A DNA stretch of 64,000 bases from Hyphomicrobiales bacterium (GCA_900471815.1 UICE01000008.1:124001-188000), one strand, 5' to 3'; positions 1 to 9,418 are shown, numbered from the stretch's first letter. Notes: a model not told the origin generated them from the sequence alone. A program made the numbers and translations.

Positions 1-160
1 TGATGGCCGATCTGTCGCGGATCTCATGGAAGCCGGCGCGCATGTGATCACACGTAGTCAGGTGATGGAGGGTATTGCCGAGATGATTCACGACGTTCAA
101 GTCGAAGCAACCTTCCCCGATGGCACCAAGCTTGTCACAGTTCACGAACCGATCCGGTAG
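1..160 (+). CDS. ureA: Urease gamma subunit, C-terminal part (cut by window edge)
   Basis: Last 52 codons of an open frame beginning at base 2 and ending in TAG. The residues include [20 protein letters not shown] followed by a [18 protein letters not shown] tail, the typical end of the roughly 100-residue urease gamma subunit. UreA assembles with UreB and UreC into the cytoplasmic nickel enzyme that hydrolyses urea to ammonia and carbamate. It is the first visible gene of a same-strand urease operon. The gene order implies that ureD lies to the left of the window, but that is inference. Confidence 0.95.
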   Translation, partial: DGRSVADLMEAGAHVITRSQVMEGIAEMIHDVQVEATFPDGTKLVTVHEPIR

Positions 161-181
161 TTGGTATTTAGAGAGAAACTC

Positions 182-760
182 ATGAAGAAAATATTGTTAT
201 TGACTTTGCCTCTGGCCTTGGCAGCGACCACTCCTGCCCTTGCTCATATCAACCCTGCGGAACACGGCTCGTTCGGTGCAGGTTTTTCCCATCCAATCTC
301 TGGCGCGGACCACATGCTGGCGATGGTAGCCGTTGGGCTATGGGCCGTACTGCTTGGGGGACGCGCCATGTGGCTGATCCCGGCTGCATTCGTTGGCACA
401 ATGATTGCAGGGTTCTTGTTGGCTATCGCCGGCGTGAAGCTACCATTTGCCGAGCCTGCAATTCTTGCTTCAGTTGTCGCTATCGGATTGTTTGCTGCCG
501 TGGCACTCAAGGTTCCAACGTCGTTGGCAATGGCTCTCGTTGGTTTTTTCGCACTGTTTCATGGTTATGCCCACGGTAGTGAAATGGGCACGGCCACCGC
601 TGGCAGCTATCTTCTTGGCTTTGCGCTTGCGACAACTTTGCTTCACGTTGCGGGGCTGGCTGCTGGTGCTTTATTGGGTGCCGGCATCGGGCGCACCATC
701 ATCCGCGTAGCGGGTGCAAGCACAGCATTCATTGGTCTTTGGTTGGCGCTTGGAGCATGA
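182..760 (+). CDS. ureJ: HupE/UreJ family membrane protein, probable nickel permease
   Basis: 192 residues. ATG at 182 is preceded by GAGAG at 171-175, which I prefer to the in-frame TTG at 161. An N-terminal signal peptide ([14 protein letters not shown], ending in ALA) is followed directly by His, and then by the family signature [12 protein letters not shown] near residue 35. The rest is about six hydrophobic helices with His-containing segments ([14 protein letters not shown]). HupE/UreJ proteins are secondary nickel or cobalt permeases. Its position between ureA and ureB, with its stop overlapping the ureB start (ATGA), fits nickel supply to urease. This placement is also seen in rhizobial urease operons. 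Function is inferred from family and context. Confidence 0.9.
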   Translation: MKKILLLTLPLALAATTPALAHINPAEHGSFGAGFSHPISGADHMLAMVAVGLWAVLLGGRAMWLIPAAFVGTMIAGFLLAIAGVKLPFAEPAILASVVAIGLFAAVALKVPTSLAMALVGFFALFHGYAHGSEMGTATAGSYLLGFALATTLLHVAGLAAGALLGAGIGRTIIRVAGASTAFIGLWLALGA

Positions 761-1068
761 GTATGATTCCTGGTCAAATTATAACGGTGGCAGGGGACAT
801 CGAACTTAATGTCGGAGCCCCCGTCACTGTCTTGAAAGTCGCCAACACAGGTGACCGTCCAATCCAGGTCGGATCGCACTATCATTTTTATGAGACCAAT
901 GAGGCATTGGTTTTTGATCGGCAACTGACCCGGGGCATGCGGCTGGATATTGCTGCCGGCACGGCTGTGCGTTTCGAGCCAGGTCAGGAACGCGATGTGA
1001 CATTGATACCGTTTGGCGGCGACCGCGTGGTTTATGGATTCCAACAGAAAATCATGGGGAAGCTCTGA
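757..1068 (+). CDS. ureB: Urease beta subunit
   Basis: 103 residues starting [20 protein letters not shown]; the second ATG at 763 (MIPGQ) is an equally possible start. Family features are the MIPGE-like start, [13 protein letters not shown] and the end segment [17 protein letters not shown]. Length matches the usual 100-105 residues. UreB is a structural subunit that packs against UreC and UreA in the cytoplasmic holoenzyme. The gene overlaps ureJ by four bases and sits one base before ureC, so the three are almost certainly translated from one message. Confidence 0.96.
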   Translation: MSMIPGQIITVAGDIELNVGAPVTVLKVANTGDRPIQVGSHYHFYETNEALVFDRQLTRGMRLDIAAGTAVRFEPGQERDVTLIPFGGDRVVYGFQQKIMGKL

Positions 1069-1069
1069 G

Positions 1070-2782
1070 ATGCCAGCCAGAATAACACGATCTGCCTATG
1101 CCCAGATGTTTGGCCCAACAGTTGGAGACAAAATTAGGCTGGCCGACACCGAACTCTTTATCGAGGTCGAGAATGATTTCACAATCTATGGCGAAGAAGT
1201 AAAATTTGGCGGCGGTAAGGTCATTCGGGATGGCATGGGCCAAAGTCAGGTCACGCGAGCAGATGGCGCCGTAGACACGGTGATTACCAATGCTCTGGTG
1301 GTCGACGTGACGGGAATATTCAAGGCCGATATTGGTTTGCGCGATGGACAGATTGCCGGCATCGGCAAGGCTGGCAATCCGGACACGCAACCAGGTGTAA
1401 CGATCATTGTTGGGCCGGGAACCGAAGTTATTGCAGGCGAAGGAAAAATTCTCACTGCAGGTGGAATGGACGCGCATATTCACTTCATCTGTCCGCAACA
1501 GATTGATGAGGCTTTGATGTCGGGAGTAACCACCATGTTCGGTGGTGGTACGGGTCCGGCTCACGGAACCTTGGCTACGACATGTACACCCGGACCATGG
1601 CATATGGCGCGCATGATCCGTTCCTTTGATGCGATACCGATGAACATTGGTCTGTCCGGCAAAGGCAACGCATCACGTCCAGCAGCGCTGGAAGAGATGA
1701 TCCTCGGAGGCGCGTGCTCTTTGAAGCTGCACGAAGACTGGGGAACAACGCCTGCTGCGATAGACAATTGCCTCACTGTTGCTGACCAGTATGACGTGCA
1801 GGTGATGATCCATACCGACACACTGAACGAAAGCGGATTTGTCGAGGATACGGTTGCTGCCTTCAAAGGGCGCACCATTCATGCCTTTCATACTGAAGGG
1901 GCGGGCGGTGGACACGCGCCCGACATCATCAAGATTTGTGGGCTTCCCAATGTGATCCCCTCATCGACCAATCCGACACGCCCCTACACGAGAAATACCA
2001 TTGCAGAACATCTCGACATGCTGATGGTCTGCCACCACCTTTCTCCATCCATTCCCGAAGATGTGGCGTTTGCAGAAAGCCGTATCCGTAAGGAAACGAT
2101 TGCGGCAGAGGATATTCTGCACGATATCGGTGCGTTCTCGATCATCTCTTCGGACAGTCAAGCCATGGGCCGTGTCGGCGAAGTTCTGATCCGCACCTGG
2201 CAGACAGCGGACAAAATGAAACGCCAACGCGGAAGTTTGCCACAGGAACAGGGGGATAATGATAATTTCCGCGTGAAGCGATACATAGCCAAATATACGA
2301 TTAATCCGGCTATTGCGCAGGGTATTTCCCGTCATATTGGTTCAATCGAAGTTGGCAAGCGTGCCGACCTTGTTTTATGGAATCCGGCGTTCTTTGGGGT
2401 CAAACCTGACCTTGTGCTGCTTGGCGGTTCCATTGCTGCCGCTCCGATGGGTGACCCGAACGCTTCGATCCCGACGCCGCAACCGGTGCATTATCGCCCT
2501 ATGTTCGGGGCCTTCGGCAAGACTGTTACTTCTTCATCTGTGACCTTTGTCAGTAAGGCAGCGGTTGAAAATGGTCTTCGATCGACCTTGGAAGTTGAAA
2601 AGGAGCTCGTTGCGGTCGAGAATACGCGCGGAGGCATTTCCAAGTCGTCGATGGTACATAATTCGGCAACGCCGCATGTGGAAGTTGACCCCGAAACCTA
2701 TGAAGTTCGGGCTGACGGTGAATTGTTGACGTGCGAAGCCGCCGTCACGCTGCCTATGACGCAGCGTTATTTTCTGTTCTGA
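1070..2782 (+). CDS. ureC: Urease alpha subunit (catalytic)
   Basis: 570 residues, the canonical length, from ATG at 1070 ([20 protein letters not shown]). All active-site residues can be seen: His136 and His138 (DAHIHFICP), Lys219, which is carbamylated ([11 protein letters not shown]), His248 (MIHTDTLNE), His274 ([12 protein letters not shown]), the mobile flap Cys321-His322-His323 ([20 protein letters not shown]) and Asp362 (ISSDSQAMG). It is therefore expected to be a working urease once loaded with nickel by UreDEFG. In organisms related to Brucella urease supports acid survival; whether it does so here is inference. Confidence 0.98.
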   Translation: MPARITRSAYAQMFGPTVGDKIRLADTELFIEVENDFTIYGEEVKFGGGKVIRDGMGQSQVTRADGAVDTVITNALVVDVTGIFKADIGLRDGQIAGIGKAGNPDTQPGVTIIVGPGTEVIAGEGKILTAGGMDAHIHFICPQQIDEALMSGVTTMFGGGTGPAHGTLATTCTPGPWHMARMIRSFDAIPMNIGLSGKGNASRPAALEEMILGGACSLKLHEDWGTTPAAIDNCLTVADQYDVQVMIHTDTLNESGFVEDTVAAFKGRTIHAFHTEGAGGGHAPDIIKICGLPNVIPSSTNPTRPYTRNTIAEHLDMLMVCHHLSPSIPEDVAFAESRIRKETIAAEDILHDIGAFSIISSDSQAMGRVGEVLIRTWQTADKMKRQRGSLPQEQGDNDNFRVKRYIAKYTINPAIAQGISRHIGSIEVGKRADLVLWNPAFFGVKPDLVLLGGSIAAAPMGDPNASIPTPQPVHYRPMFGAFGKTVTSSSVTFVSKAAVENGLRSTLEVEKELVAVENTRGGISKSSMVHNSATPHVEVDPETYEVRADGELLTCEAAVTLPMTQRYFLF

Positions 2783-2790
2783 GCGCGTCA

Positions 2791-3303
2791 ATGAAAGATC
2801 ATTTTACAAGGCTTGCTCGCTATAACCAATGGGCAAATAAGCAGATCTATGAGGCCGCCGCTCTGTTAGACAAGGAAGATTACTTTGCAGATCGCCGGGC
2901 TTACTTCAAATCAATGCACGGCACCTTGAACCACCTGCTTGCGGTCGACAAATTGTGGTTTGGCAGATTTACCGGCAATCTCTACGCATTGCCGTCATAT
3001 GACGTCATTCTACACGATACCTTCGGCGAACTGCGCACCGCGCGTATCGCATTTGACGAGCATATTATTGACGTTATCCAAGCTATGGAAGAAGCTGACA
3101 TTTCCGCACCTTTTCACTGGGTTATGCTGAATGGAGCGCCCTTTACTTCGACGCTCGACCGGTGCCTGACACAAATTTTCAATCATCAGACGCATCATCG
3201 GGGGCAGGCTCATACGCTTCTGTCGCAACTCACAGGCGCTGCGCCACCGCTGGATTTCTTTATTCGCATGAATGACGATTTTATTGAGGAGTTCGAAATA
3301 TGA
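2791..3303 (+). CDS. DinB family protein inside the urease operon
   Basis: 170 residues from ATG at 2791. The DinB/YfiT-type four-helix pattern is visible: an N-terminal [18 protein letters not shown], a first metal-ligand His in [14 protein letters not shown] (about residue 49), and the [16 protein letters not shown] segment near residue 135 with two further His. Proteins of this fold bind a divalent metal through three His; some are thiol-dependent transferases, and many have no known substrate. It starts 8 bases after ureC and its stop overlaps the ureE start, so it belongs to the urease message. A nickel-related role is tempting but unproven. Confidence 0.85.
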   Translation: MKDHFTRLARYNQWANKQIYEAAALLDKEDYFADRRAYFKSMHGTLNHLLAVDKLWFGRFTGNLYALPSYDVILHDTFGELRTARIAFDEHIIDVIQAMEEADISAPFHWVMLNGAPFTSTLDRCLTQIFNHQTHHRGQAHTLLSQLTGAAPPLDFFIRMNDDFIEEFEI

Positions 3304-3779
3304 GACGTGTCACAGGGCATGACCATTCAGGTCATTTTGAGGGGATACCTTTCGACACGATTGTTCTTGCGCATGATGAGCGACATCTACGCCGGAAGGT
3401 TTTGACGCTGCAGCAGGGCGAACAGATTTTGGTTGATCTGCCGGAGCCTGTTTTGTTTGCCCACGGAGATGTCCTGGTCCTTGAAGATGGAAGTCTTGCG
3501 GAGATTGTCGCCGCGGAAGAAGCGCTCTACGAAGTATTGCCGCGCGATCAAAAGCACTTGACGGAACTTGCCTGGCATTTGGGCAATCGCCATCTGGCTG
3601 CCCAATTTGAGGAATCTCGAATTCTCATTCTTCAGGATCATGTGATCAAGGCGATGCTGGAAGGGCTTGGTGCGCGCGTAGGCGAGATTACGGCTCCTTT
3701 TCAGCCCCTACGGGGTGCCTATCATAGTGGACACAGCCACGATCATCACTCCCACGGATCACATCACCATCATGATTGA
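3300..3779 (+). CDS. ureE: Urease accessory protein UreE (nickel metallochaperone)
   Basis: 159 residues. The N-terminal domain carries [21 protein letters not shown] and the C-terminal domain the family hallmark [15 protein letters not shown], with a dimer-interface metal His in the [13 protein letters not shown] region. The end is a His-rich tail of about 20 residues ([18 protein letters not shown]), which stores or delivers nickel in UreE proteins that have it. It overlaps the DinB-like gene by four bases and ureF by eight. UreE hands Ni(II) to UreG during urease activation. Confidence 0.96.
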   Translation: MRRVTGHDHSGHFEGIPFDTIVLAHDERHLRRKVLTLQQGEQILVDLPEPVLFAHGDVLVLEDGSLAEIVAAEEALYEVLPRDQKHLTELAWHLGNRHLAAQFEESRILILQDHVIKAMLEGLGARVGEITAPFQPLRGAYHSGHSHDHHSHGSHHHHD

Positions 3780-4434
3780 CAATGGGGCACTGCTTCGTTT
3801 GATGACTTGGCTTTCCCCCGCTTTCCCGGTGGGCGCATTTTCATACAGCCACGGTATTGAACAGGCAATTCATCACGGGCTGGTTCATGACAGGCAGAGC
3901 CTTGAAGATTGGCTCATCGATATTTTAAATGAAGGCTCGGGATGGAATGATGCGGTGCTTTTCGCTCAAAGCCATCAGATTGCCAAAAGCGGCTCCGATT
4001 TTTCAGAGATCGCGGATTTGGCGGAAGCACTCGCTGGCTCCCGCGAGCGGCACATGGAAACAATGCTGCAGGGCGAAGCATTTTTGAGTGCAGCGCAAGC
4101 ATGGCCAAATCCAGTGTCGGAAAGGTTGCCCTCCCGAGTTGCCAGTCCTGTTGCCGTAGGCGCGATAGCCGGAGCTCATGGTATTGAGATTGAAGCAGCA
4201 CTTTGTGCTTTCTTACACGGCTTTATATCCAATCTGATTCAAGGAGCGGTGCGGCTCGTCCCCTTGGGGCAGCGCGATGGCGTCGCGATACTGGCAGGAC
4301 TGGAAGAAGAGATACAGTCTTGTTCAAGCAAGGCAGCAAAATCCACACTGGATAATCTTGGCACCTGTGCCGTGATTTCCGACATCATGGCGATGCGCCA
4401 TGAAACGCAATATTCCCGGGTTTTCAGGTCATGA
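3772..4434 (+). CDS. ureF: Urease accessory protein UreF
   Basis: 220 residues. I start it at ATG 3772 ([20 protein letters not shown]) because this gives the conserved UreF beginning with [20 protein letters not shown]; an upstream in-frame ATG at 3715 would only add translated ureE tail sequence. The protein is all-helical, with the [15 protein letters not shown] and [14 protein letters not shown] segments typical of the family. UreF acts with UreD/H and UreG in the GTP-dependent complex that carbamylates the active-site lysine and inserts nickel. Confidence 0.95.
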   Translation: MIDNGALLRLMTWLSPAFPVGAFSYSHGIEQAIHHGLVHDRQSLEDWLIDILNEGSGWNDAVLFAQSHQIAKSGSDFSEIADLAEALAGSRERHMETMLQGEAFLSAAQAWPNPVSERLPSRVASPVAVGAIAGAHGIEIEAALCAFLHGFISNLIQGAVRLVPLGQRDGVAILAGLEEEIQSCSSKAAKSTLDNLGTCAVISDIMAMRHETQYSRVFRS

Positions 4435-5051
4435 TTTCAAAGAATGGTCCACTTCGCGTTGGTATTGGCGGTCCCGTAGGATCAGGCAAGACAACTGTCA
4501 CTGAAATGCTGTGTAAAGCCATGCGTGATCGCTATTCGCTGGCTGTAGTCACCAACGACATTTATACCAAGGAAGATGCGTTGATCCTCAACAGATTGCA
4601 GGCACTGCCGGAAGACAGGATCATGGGCGTCGAAACTGGTGGCTGCCCCCATACGGCGATCCGCGAAGATGCAACTATCAACCTTCAGGCCATCGCGGCA
4701 ATGAACCAGCTACATCCCGATCTCGATATTGTGTTTATTGAGTCGGGCGGCGACAATCTTGCTGCAACTTTTTCCCCCGATCTCGCCGATATAACCCTTT
4801 ATGTCATATCTGTTTGCCAGGGCGAAAAGATACCGCGCAAAGGAGGCCCGGGAATCACACGTTCAGATCTCCTGATCGTCAACAAAAAAGACCTGGCACC
4901 TTATGTTGGCGCCGATCTCGACGTCATGGCCAGTGATACAAAAACCCAGCGCGGGCCAAAACCTTTTGTCTTCACCGACATGTTGCGCAGAGACGGGCTG
5001 GATGAAGTTATCCGATTTATCGAGAGTGCAGGCGGACTGCAGCACGCGTGA
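4431..5051 (+). CDS. ureG: Urease accessory GTPase UreG
   Basis: 206 residues. The P-loop GGPVGSGKT lies at residues 13-21, followed by [12 protein letters not shown], the metal-binding Cys-Pro-His in [13 protein letters not shown], the ESGGDN switch region, and the guanine-specificity motif [17 protein letters not shown]. UreG is the SIMIBI-class GTPase that couples GTP hydrolysis to nickel delivery. It overlaps ureF by four bases and is the last gene of the operon. No clear terminator follows in the 136 bases before repA. Confidence 0.97.
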   Translation: MISKNGPLRVGIGGPVGSGKTTVTEMLCKAMRDRYSLAVVTNDIYTKEDALILNRLQALPEDRIMGVETGGCPHTAIREDATINLQAIAAMNQLHPDLDIVFIESGGDNLAATFSPDLADITLYVISVCQGEKIPRKGGPGITRSDLLIVNKKDLAPYVGADLDVMASDTKTQRGPKPFVFTDMLRRDGLDEVIRFIESAGGLQHA

Positions 5052-5122
5052 TAAACCGCTATAATTCTTGGCTGATGGAGATCCGATAAAAACCAGTAAC
5101 TTGTGACTCAATCTGAAATCAC

Positions 5123-5150
5123 TTGACGACTCAGTCAGACTCAGTTGAAT
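5123..5150 (+). promoter_or_regulatory. Candidate repA promoter with embedded operator and GANTC sites
   Basis: A -35-like TTGACG (5123-5128) and a -10-like TTGAAT (5145-5150) are 16 bases apart. The spacer is filled by a 17-bp near-perfect palindrome, ACTCAGTCAGACTCAGT (5129-5145, mismatched only at the centre and one symmetric pair). This is a plausible RepA/RepB autorepression site. Three GACTC sites, matching the alphaproteobacterial CcrM methylation sequence GANTC, occur at 5105-5109, 5128-5132 and 5138-5142. Promoter strength and protein binding are inferred. Confidence 0.5.
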
Positions 5151-5187
5151 TTACGCTTTGATATCAGAAATTGGATTTTAAGCGTGT

Positions 5188-6411
5188 ATGTTGTCTCCAA
5201 CTGAAAAAGACCAGAGCCACCGTACCGGCAAGAAAGTTCGCTCGCTTACGCGATTGGTCGAGGCGGACGCAGATCTTCTTAGCGCGCAGCTACGGGAGTT
5301 GCGGTCGCGTGCTTTCCCGCCAACTGCAGAAAAAGAATTAAGAAAGTTTACATCAGGTGAAGCTGCTCGCCTGATCGGTATTACCGACGCCTATATCCGG
5401 CATCTGTCATTGGCTGGCGAAGGACCTGAGGCTGAAAAAACCTCTGGCGGTCGCCGTTTATATTCTCTTGAACAGGTTCATGAGATACGGCGCTACTTGG
5501 CTAAGTCAAAAAAGAGTTATCTGCCGTCTCGCCAAGGCAACGAACATATGCAGGTCATTGCCGTGACGAACTTTAAAGGTGGCTCGGGCAAGACGACGAC
5601 CGCGGCTCATGTTGCGCAATATTTTGCAATGCGAGGCTATCGAACGCTGGCTATCGACCTTGATCCACAGGCCTCGTTGTCTGCTTTATTCGGCATTCAG
5701 CCTGAATTCGATTTGGAAGACAACGATACGATCTATGGTGCTATTCGCTATGATGATCAGCAGCGGCCGATTGCGGACATTATCCGCAAAACTTATTTCG
5801 CTGGGCTCGACATCATTCCTGGCAATTTAGAGCTACAGGAGTTCGAGCACGATACGCCACGTATTCTTGCGGAGCGGCGCCGGGGAACGGAAAGACTTTT
5901 CTTTTCCCGCATAGCCAATGCTTTGGCAACGGTAGACGATCGCTACGATGTTGTTGTTTTGGATTGCCCGCCTTCGCTTGGCTTCCTTACGCTATCTGCT
6001 CTGTGCGCGGCGCGAAGTGTGCTTGTAACAATTCATCCGCAAATGCTCGATGTCGCTTCGATGTCGCAGTTTCTGCACATGACAGCAGGTTTGCTTGAGG
6101 TTGTTGAGCAGGCTGGCGGTGATGCCGATTACGATTTTTTCCGCTATGTGGTTACACGATATGAACCGAGCGATGGTCCGCAAGGCCAAATTGTTGGTTT
6201 GTTGAAAAGCCTTTTTGGCGAGCGGGTTCTAACGAACGCACTCTTGAAATCTACTGCGATCTCGGATGCGGGACTGACGAAACAGACATTGTACGAGGTT
6301 GGCCGGGAGTATTTCACGCGTGCAACCTATGACAGGGCAATTGAAGCGCTCGATGCAGTGAATCTTGAGATAGAAGAACTGGTGCGCGATGCGTGGGGGA
6401 GGGCTCTATGA
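5188..6411 (+). CDS. repA: Plasmid/chromid partitioning ATPase RepA (ParA-like)
   Basis: 407 residues, normal for RepA of repABC replicons. The N-terminus (about 50-110) holds a winged-helix DNA-binding region (FTSGEAARLIGITDAYIRHL ...GRRLYSLEQV) used for autoregulation. The ParA domain has a deviant Walker A, KGGSGKTTT (residues 130-138), a Walker A' region IDLDPQASLS, and a Walker B VVVLDCPPSLG. RepA drives segregation with RepB and represses the operon. The ATG at 5188 has only a weak upstream GGA. The stop overlaps the repB start. Confidence 0.97.
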   Translation: MLSPTEKDQSHRTGKKVRSLTRLVEADADLLSAQLRELRSRAFPPTAEKELRKFTSGEAARLIGITDAYIRHLSLAGEGPEAEKTSGGRRLYSLEQVHEIRRYLAKSKKSYLPSRQGNEHMQVIAVTNFKGGSGKTTTAAHVAQYFAMRGYRTLAIDLDPQASLSALFGIQPEFDLEDNDTIYGAIRYDDQQRPIADIIRKTYFAGLDIIPGNLELQEFEHDTPRILAERRRGTERLFFSRIANALATVDDRYDVVVLDCPPSLGFLTLSALCAARSVLVTIHPQMLDVASMSQFLHMTAGLLEVVEQAGGDADYDFFRYVVTRYEPSDGPQGQIVGLLKSLFGERVLTNALLKSTAISDAGLTKQTLYEVGREYFTRATYDRAIEALDAVNLEIEELVRDAWGRAL

Positions 6412-7412
6412 ATAAACGTAGAGACGCTCTTAAAGCTATGATGACGCCCATCAATGATGCGTCACATACCGAACATCGTCATGCCAAGCCTACGCAAAAG
6501 TCTGGCTCACTGAAGGCCATGGGATTGTCGTTGCAAAGCCTCTCGGAGGATGCTGATGAGGCGCAGGCATTGCGTGATCAAATTGCTTCTGGTGAGCATA
6601 TCGTCCAAATCGAGGCGAGTCTGATCGACGGTTCGTTTGTTCGTGATCGACTTGATGATGTCGATGCGGGTGACTTCAATGAGTTTAAAGCCAGCATTGA
6701 AGAACACGGCCAGCAAGTTCCAATTCTGGTACGCCCAAATCCACTCGATGAACGTCGTTACCAGGTAGCCTATGGGCACAGGCGCCTTGCCGCGCTTCGT
6801 GCCATAGGCAGGCCTGTTAAAGCAATTGTTCGCAATCTTTCCGATGAAGAATTGATTGTCGCGCAAGGCAAGGAAAATCTGGAGAGAAAAGACCTTTCCT
6901 TCATTGAGCGTGCACTGTTTGCAGCAAAACTGGAAGCGCATGGCATTGACCGCAACGCGCTTATGGCTGCCCTTGCAGTTCACAAAGGCAATTTGTCAAC
7001 AATGATCGCTGTAGCAAATTCTCTGCCGGAAGATCTCATTCAAATAATCGGCCCTGCTCCGAAAGTAGGGCGGCCTCGTTGGGAACAACTCTCCCAGCTG
7101 CTGCAGAAAGACAATACTCCCTGGAGAGACAGAGTTGATGTGGAGCGGTTGCTTCGCCTTGATAGCGATGCCCGCTTCGCTTTGGTTCTCAAAAGCCTGT
7201 TGCCGCGAAAATCCGGTCCTTCGATCCATCCATTGAAGTCCAAAGAAGGCCTGTCCTATGCGCAGATTGAACAAGCCAACGGCAAAACGAAGCTGACTAT
7301 CGATGAAACCCTGGCCCCTGAATTCGGGAATTATTTAATAACACATCTGCCTGAGATCTATGCCGCTTTTCTTCGCGGCGAAAAAGGTGAACCGCGTATT
7401 AGAGAACTCTAA
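6408..7412 (+). CDS. repB: Partitioning protein RepB (ParB-like centromere-binding)
   Basis: 334 residues from ATG at 6408, which overlaps the repA stop (ATGA) and follows GGAGGG; an upstream in-frame GTG at 6393 is less likely. The ParB N-terminal domain (about 70-180) shows VPILVRPNPLDERRYQVAYG, then GHRRLAALRAIGRPVKAIV and ENLERKDLSFIERALFA, followed by a helix-turn-helix region. RepB binds parS-like centromere sites and recruits RepA. I could not find an obvious parS palindrome in the operon or its flanks. Confidence 0.96.
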   Translation: MNKRRDALKAMMTPINDASHTEHRHAKPTQKSGSLKAMGLSLQSLSEDADEAQALRDQIASGEHIVQIEASLIDGSFVRDRLDDVDAGDFNEFKASIEEHGQQVPILVRPNPLDERRYQVAYGHRRLAALRAIGRPVKAIVRNLSDEELIVAQGKENLERKDLSFIERALFAAKLEAHGIDRNALMAALAVHKGNLSTMIAVANSLPEDLIQIIGPAPKVGRPRWEQLSQLLQKDNTPWRDRVDVERLLRLDSDARFALVLKSLLPRKSGPSIHPLKSKEGLSYAQIEQANGKTKLTIDETLAPEFGNYLITHLPEIYAAFLRGEKGEPRIREL

Positions 7413-7429
7413 CTGGAGAGAAATCGCAA

Positions 7430-7480
7430 AAGAAAAGGCCCCCGAAACTGACGTCACGGAAGCCCTCTCAAAGTCTAAGC
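7430..7480 (-). ncRNA. Candidate repABC countertranscript (antisense) RNA, incompatibility RNA
   Basis: On the minus strand, TTGACA (7515-7510) and GATTCT (7492-7487) are exactly 17 bases apart and form a promoter inside the repB-repC gap. The expected transcript of about 50 nt ends with an intrinsic terminator: GGCTTCCG (complement of 7456-7463) pairs with CGGGGGCC (complement of 7437-7444, two G-U pairs), followed by a T-rich run. An antisense RNA at this place is a general property of repABC operons; it reduces repC expression and causes incompatibility. Exact ends are estimated. Confidence 0.75.
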
Positions 7481-7523
7481 AACTTGAGAATCGCATTTCC
7501 GAGAATCACTGTCAAGCGTTTAA

Positions 7524-7550
7524 CGCCGTTTCGGCGAGCAGATTTCTTTT
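7524..7550 (+). promoter_or_regulatory. Hairpin plus T-rich tract in repC leader (possible attenuator)
   Basis: CGCCG (7524-7528) and CGGCG (7532-7536) form a perfect 5-bp stem with a TTT loop, followed by ATTTCTTTT at 7541-7550, shortly before the repC start. In repABC systems, pairing of the antisense RNA with the leader is known to favour a downstream structure that blocks repC transcription or translation. This element is well placed for that; no folding computation was possible. Confidence 0.45.
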
Positions 7551-7571
7551 GCCTGATTGAGGGTGAAAGCA

Positions 7572-8840
7572 ATGAACAGGGAAATGACAACGACGCCCTT
7601 TGGGCGCCGACCAATGTCGTATGCCATGCTGGATGCGCAAACGGAGGTCAAGAATTGTGACGTCAATGTAGTCGCGGACAAATGGAAACTTTTCCGCATG
7701 ATTACAGAAGCTCGACCACTGCTGGGCATTTCAGATCGAGCGTTGGCGGTGCTTCACGCATTGCTCAGTTTTCACAAACCGAATGAGTTGGATAGCACAG
7801 CGAATCTCATCGTTTTTCCGTCAAATAGGGAACTATCCTTGCGTTGCCACGGGATGGCACCAGTTACATTGCGCAGGCATCTTGCCTCCTTGGTGGAGGC
7901 CGGAATGATCATTCGGCGCGATAGCCCGAATGGAAAGCGCTATGTTCGCCGCGATCAGGAAGGTGAATTGAAGACCGCATTCGGCTTTGACCTGCTGCCT
8001 TTGGTGGTAAAGGCAATCGAGTACGAGCAACTTGCTGCAACTATTCGCGCTGAGGATCTGGCAAGACGCATCTTGCGAGAGCAGGTAAGTCTTCATCGTA
8101 GAGACATTGCCAAGATGATTATCTTTGCTGAGGAACAGGCTTTTGAAGGCCCTTGGGATGCCCTCAGTGAGAGATTTATGCCCCTTGCGCGACCGCTCCT
8201 AAGAGGTTTGGACAGGGTAGGTCTCGAGGCATTGGCAGTGAGTCTGGCCGATTTGCGCGCAGATGTTGAGAAGTTATTGGAATTCAATAATAATTCAGCT
8301 AAATCAACCGCCAGTGACGTTCAAAATGAACGGCACATACAGAGTCAAAACTCAGACTCTAAATTTGACTTTGAACCTGGCTTTAGAAAAGACCAAGGGG
8401 CAGATCGTGGTGATCATCCGGATTGGAATGATGAAGCTGATACCAAAGAACTGCTCAGTTCACATCAACCGGTGCGCAGTGGTTTAAAGCCGCCAAAAGC
8501 CTTTCCGCTGGGACTGGTCCTAAAAGCTTGCCCTGACATAATCGATTACGCACTCGGCGGGATAAATAGTTGGTCTGATCTCATACAAACCGCAAATCTT
8601 GTTCGGGTAACCCTCGGTATTAGCCCCGATGCCTGGAACCAGGCCATGGAGATATTCGGTCCCAATGAAGCGGCAATTGTTGTTTCGGCGATTCTTCAAA
8701 AGGGTGAAAGTATTTTAAGTCCGGGCGGATATCTGCGCGCGCTGACAGATAAGGCCCGGGCCGGCTCCTTCTCGTCAGGTCCATTGCTGATGGGCTTACT
8801 CCGGGCGAGTACAATCAAACATGAGGCGGAGGCTGGATAA
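7572..8840 (+). CDS. repC: Replication initiator RepC
   Basis: 422 residues from ATG at 7572 (MNREMTTTPFGRRPMSY), preceded by GAGGGTG; an in-frame TTG at 7557 is also open. The N-terminal replication domain (about 35-170) has ISDRALAVLHALLSFH, FPSNRELSLRCHGM, TLRRHLASLVEAGMIIRRDSPNGKRYV, the winged-helix part characteristic of RepC. The C-terminal domain (about 310-420) contains LGISPDAWNQAMEIFGP. RepC is the limiting initiator and generally acts on an origin inside its own gene. Expression is probably controlled by the antisense RNA upstream. Confidence 0.97.
   Translation: MNREMTTTPFGRRPMSYAMLDAQTEVKNCDVNVVADKWKLFRMITEARPLLGISDRALAVLHALLSFHKPNELDSTANLIVFPSNRELSLRCHGMAPVTLRRHLASLVEAGMIIRRDSPNGKRYVRRDQEGELKTAFGFDLLPLVVKAIEYEQLAATIRAEDLARRILREQVSLHRRDIAKMIIFAEEQAFEGPWDALSERFMPLARPLLRGLDRVGLEALAVSLADLRADVEKLLEFNNNSAKSTASDVQNERHIQSQNSDSKFDFEPGFRKDQGADRGDHPDWNDEADTKELLSSHQPVRSGLKPPKAFPLGLVLKACPDIIDYALGGINSWSDLIQTANLVRVTLGISPDAWNQAMEIFGPNEAAIVVSAILQKGESILSPGGYLRALTDKARAGSFSSGPLLMGLLRASTIKHEAEAG
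8262..8380. other. AT-rich segment within repC, candidate oriV
   Basis: A locally AT-rich stretch, including AATTCAATAATAATTCAGC near 8281-8299, lies in the linker between the two RepC domains, where oriV has been placed in other repABC replicons. It contains two GANTC sites, GAGTC at 8342-8346 and GACTC at 8355-8359, arranged as an inverted pair. Origin function is inferred from position and composition only. Confidence 0.4.
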
Positions 8841-8935
8841 AGATGGGTACGAGCAATTTTTTATGATTGCTTGGTGATCGACGGATTTGCAATTGGCATG
8901 ATAAGCCACTCTTCGATGGAATGACGGAACAGAAT

Positions 8936-9418
8936 ATGAGCAGACTCGACAGTTTTATCCGCCGGATGACAGCACAGCGCGATATCCTCAATCATATTTG
9001 TGATGGTGTGAAGTATTTGGACGGGCCTGTGATCGAGTTGGGTCTCGGAAATGGTCGAACCTATGACCATCTCCGTGAAAGATTTCCGGACCGAAGAATT
9101 ATTGCTTTTGATCGTGCTGTCGGATCACACAAGAGTTCTACGCCTCAGCCAGATAACCTGATTATTGGCGAGATACGTGACACGGCACAAACATTCGTCG
9201 GCGTGGATGCGGCACTTGTTCATGCTGATATTGGTACCGGATATGACGAGAAGGATGCTGTGACACTGACATGGCTGCCGCAATTGGCGGTCGCGCTTTT
9301 AGCGCCGCAGGGAATTGTGGCTAGCGGGCTTGAGCTGCGTCATCCAGCACTCGAACAATTGCCGCTTCCTGCAAGCGTAAAGCCAGGTCGTTATTTCCTA
9401 TATCGGCGCGTTGAGTAG
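8936..9418 (+). CDS. Small class I SAM-dependent methyltransferase
   Basis: 160 residues from ATG at 8936 (MSRLDSFIRRMTAQRDILNH), with CGGA seven bases upstream. In-frame starts at 8921 and TTG 8867 are possible but give an unlikely N-terminal extension. The SAM-binding motif is VIELGLGNGRTYDHL near residue 33, followed by an acidic strand end IIAFDRAV and VDAALVHADIG. This fits the small proteobacterial family called Methyltransf_17. The substrate is unknown. It follows repC by 95 bases and overlaps the convergent FkbM gene by 21 bases. Confidence 0.75.
   Translation: MSRLDSFIRRMTAQRDILNHICDGVKYLDGPVIELGLGNGRTYDHLRERFPDRRIIAFDRAVGSHKSSTPQPDNLIIGEIRDTAQTFVGVDAALVHADIGTGYDEKDAVTLTWLPQLAVALLAPQGIVASGLELRHPALEQLPLPASVKPGRYFLYRRVE

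Noticed and set aside
5052-9000. parS-like centromere for RepB
   Set aside because: I looked for a GTT...GC...AAC-type palindrome in and around repABC and found none that was convincing; it may lie outside the window.
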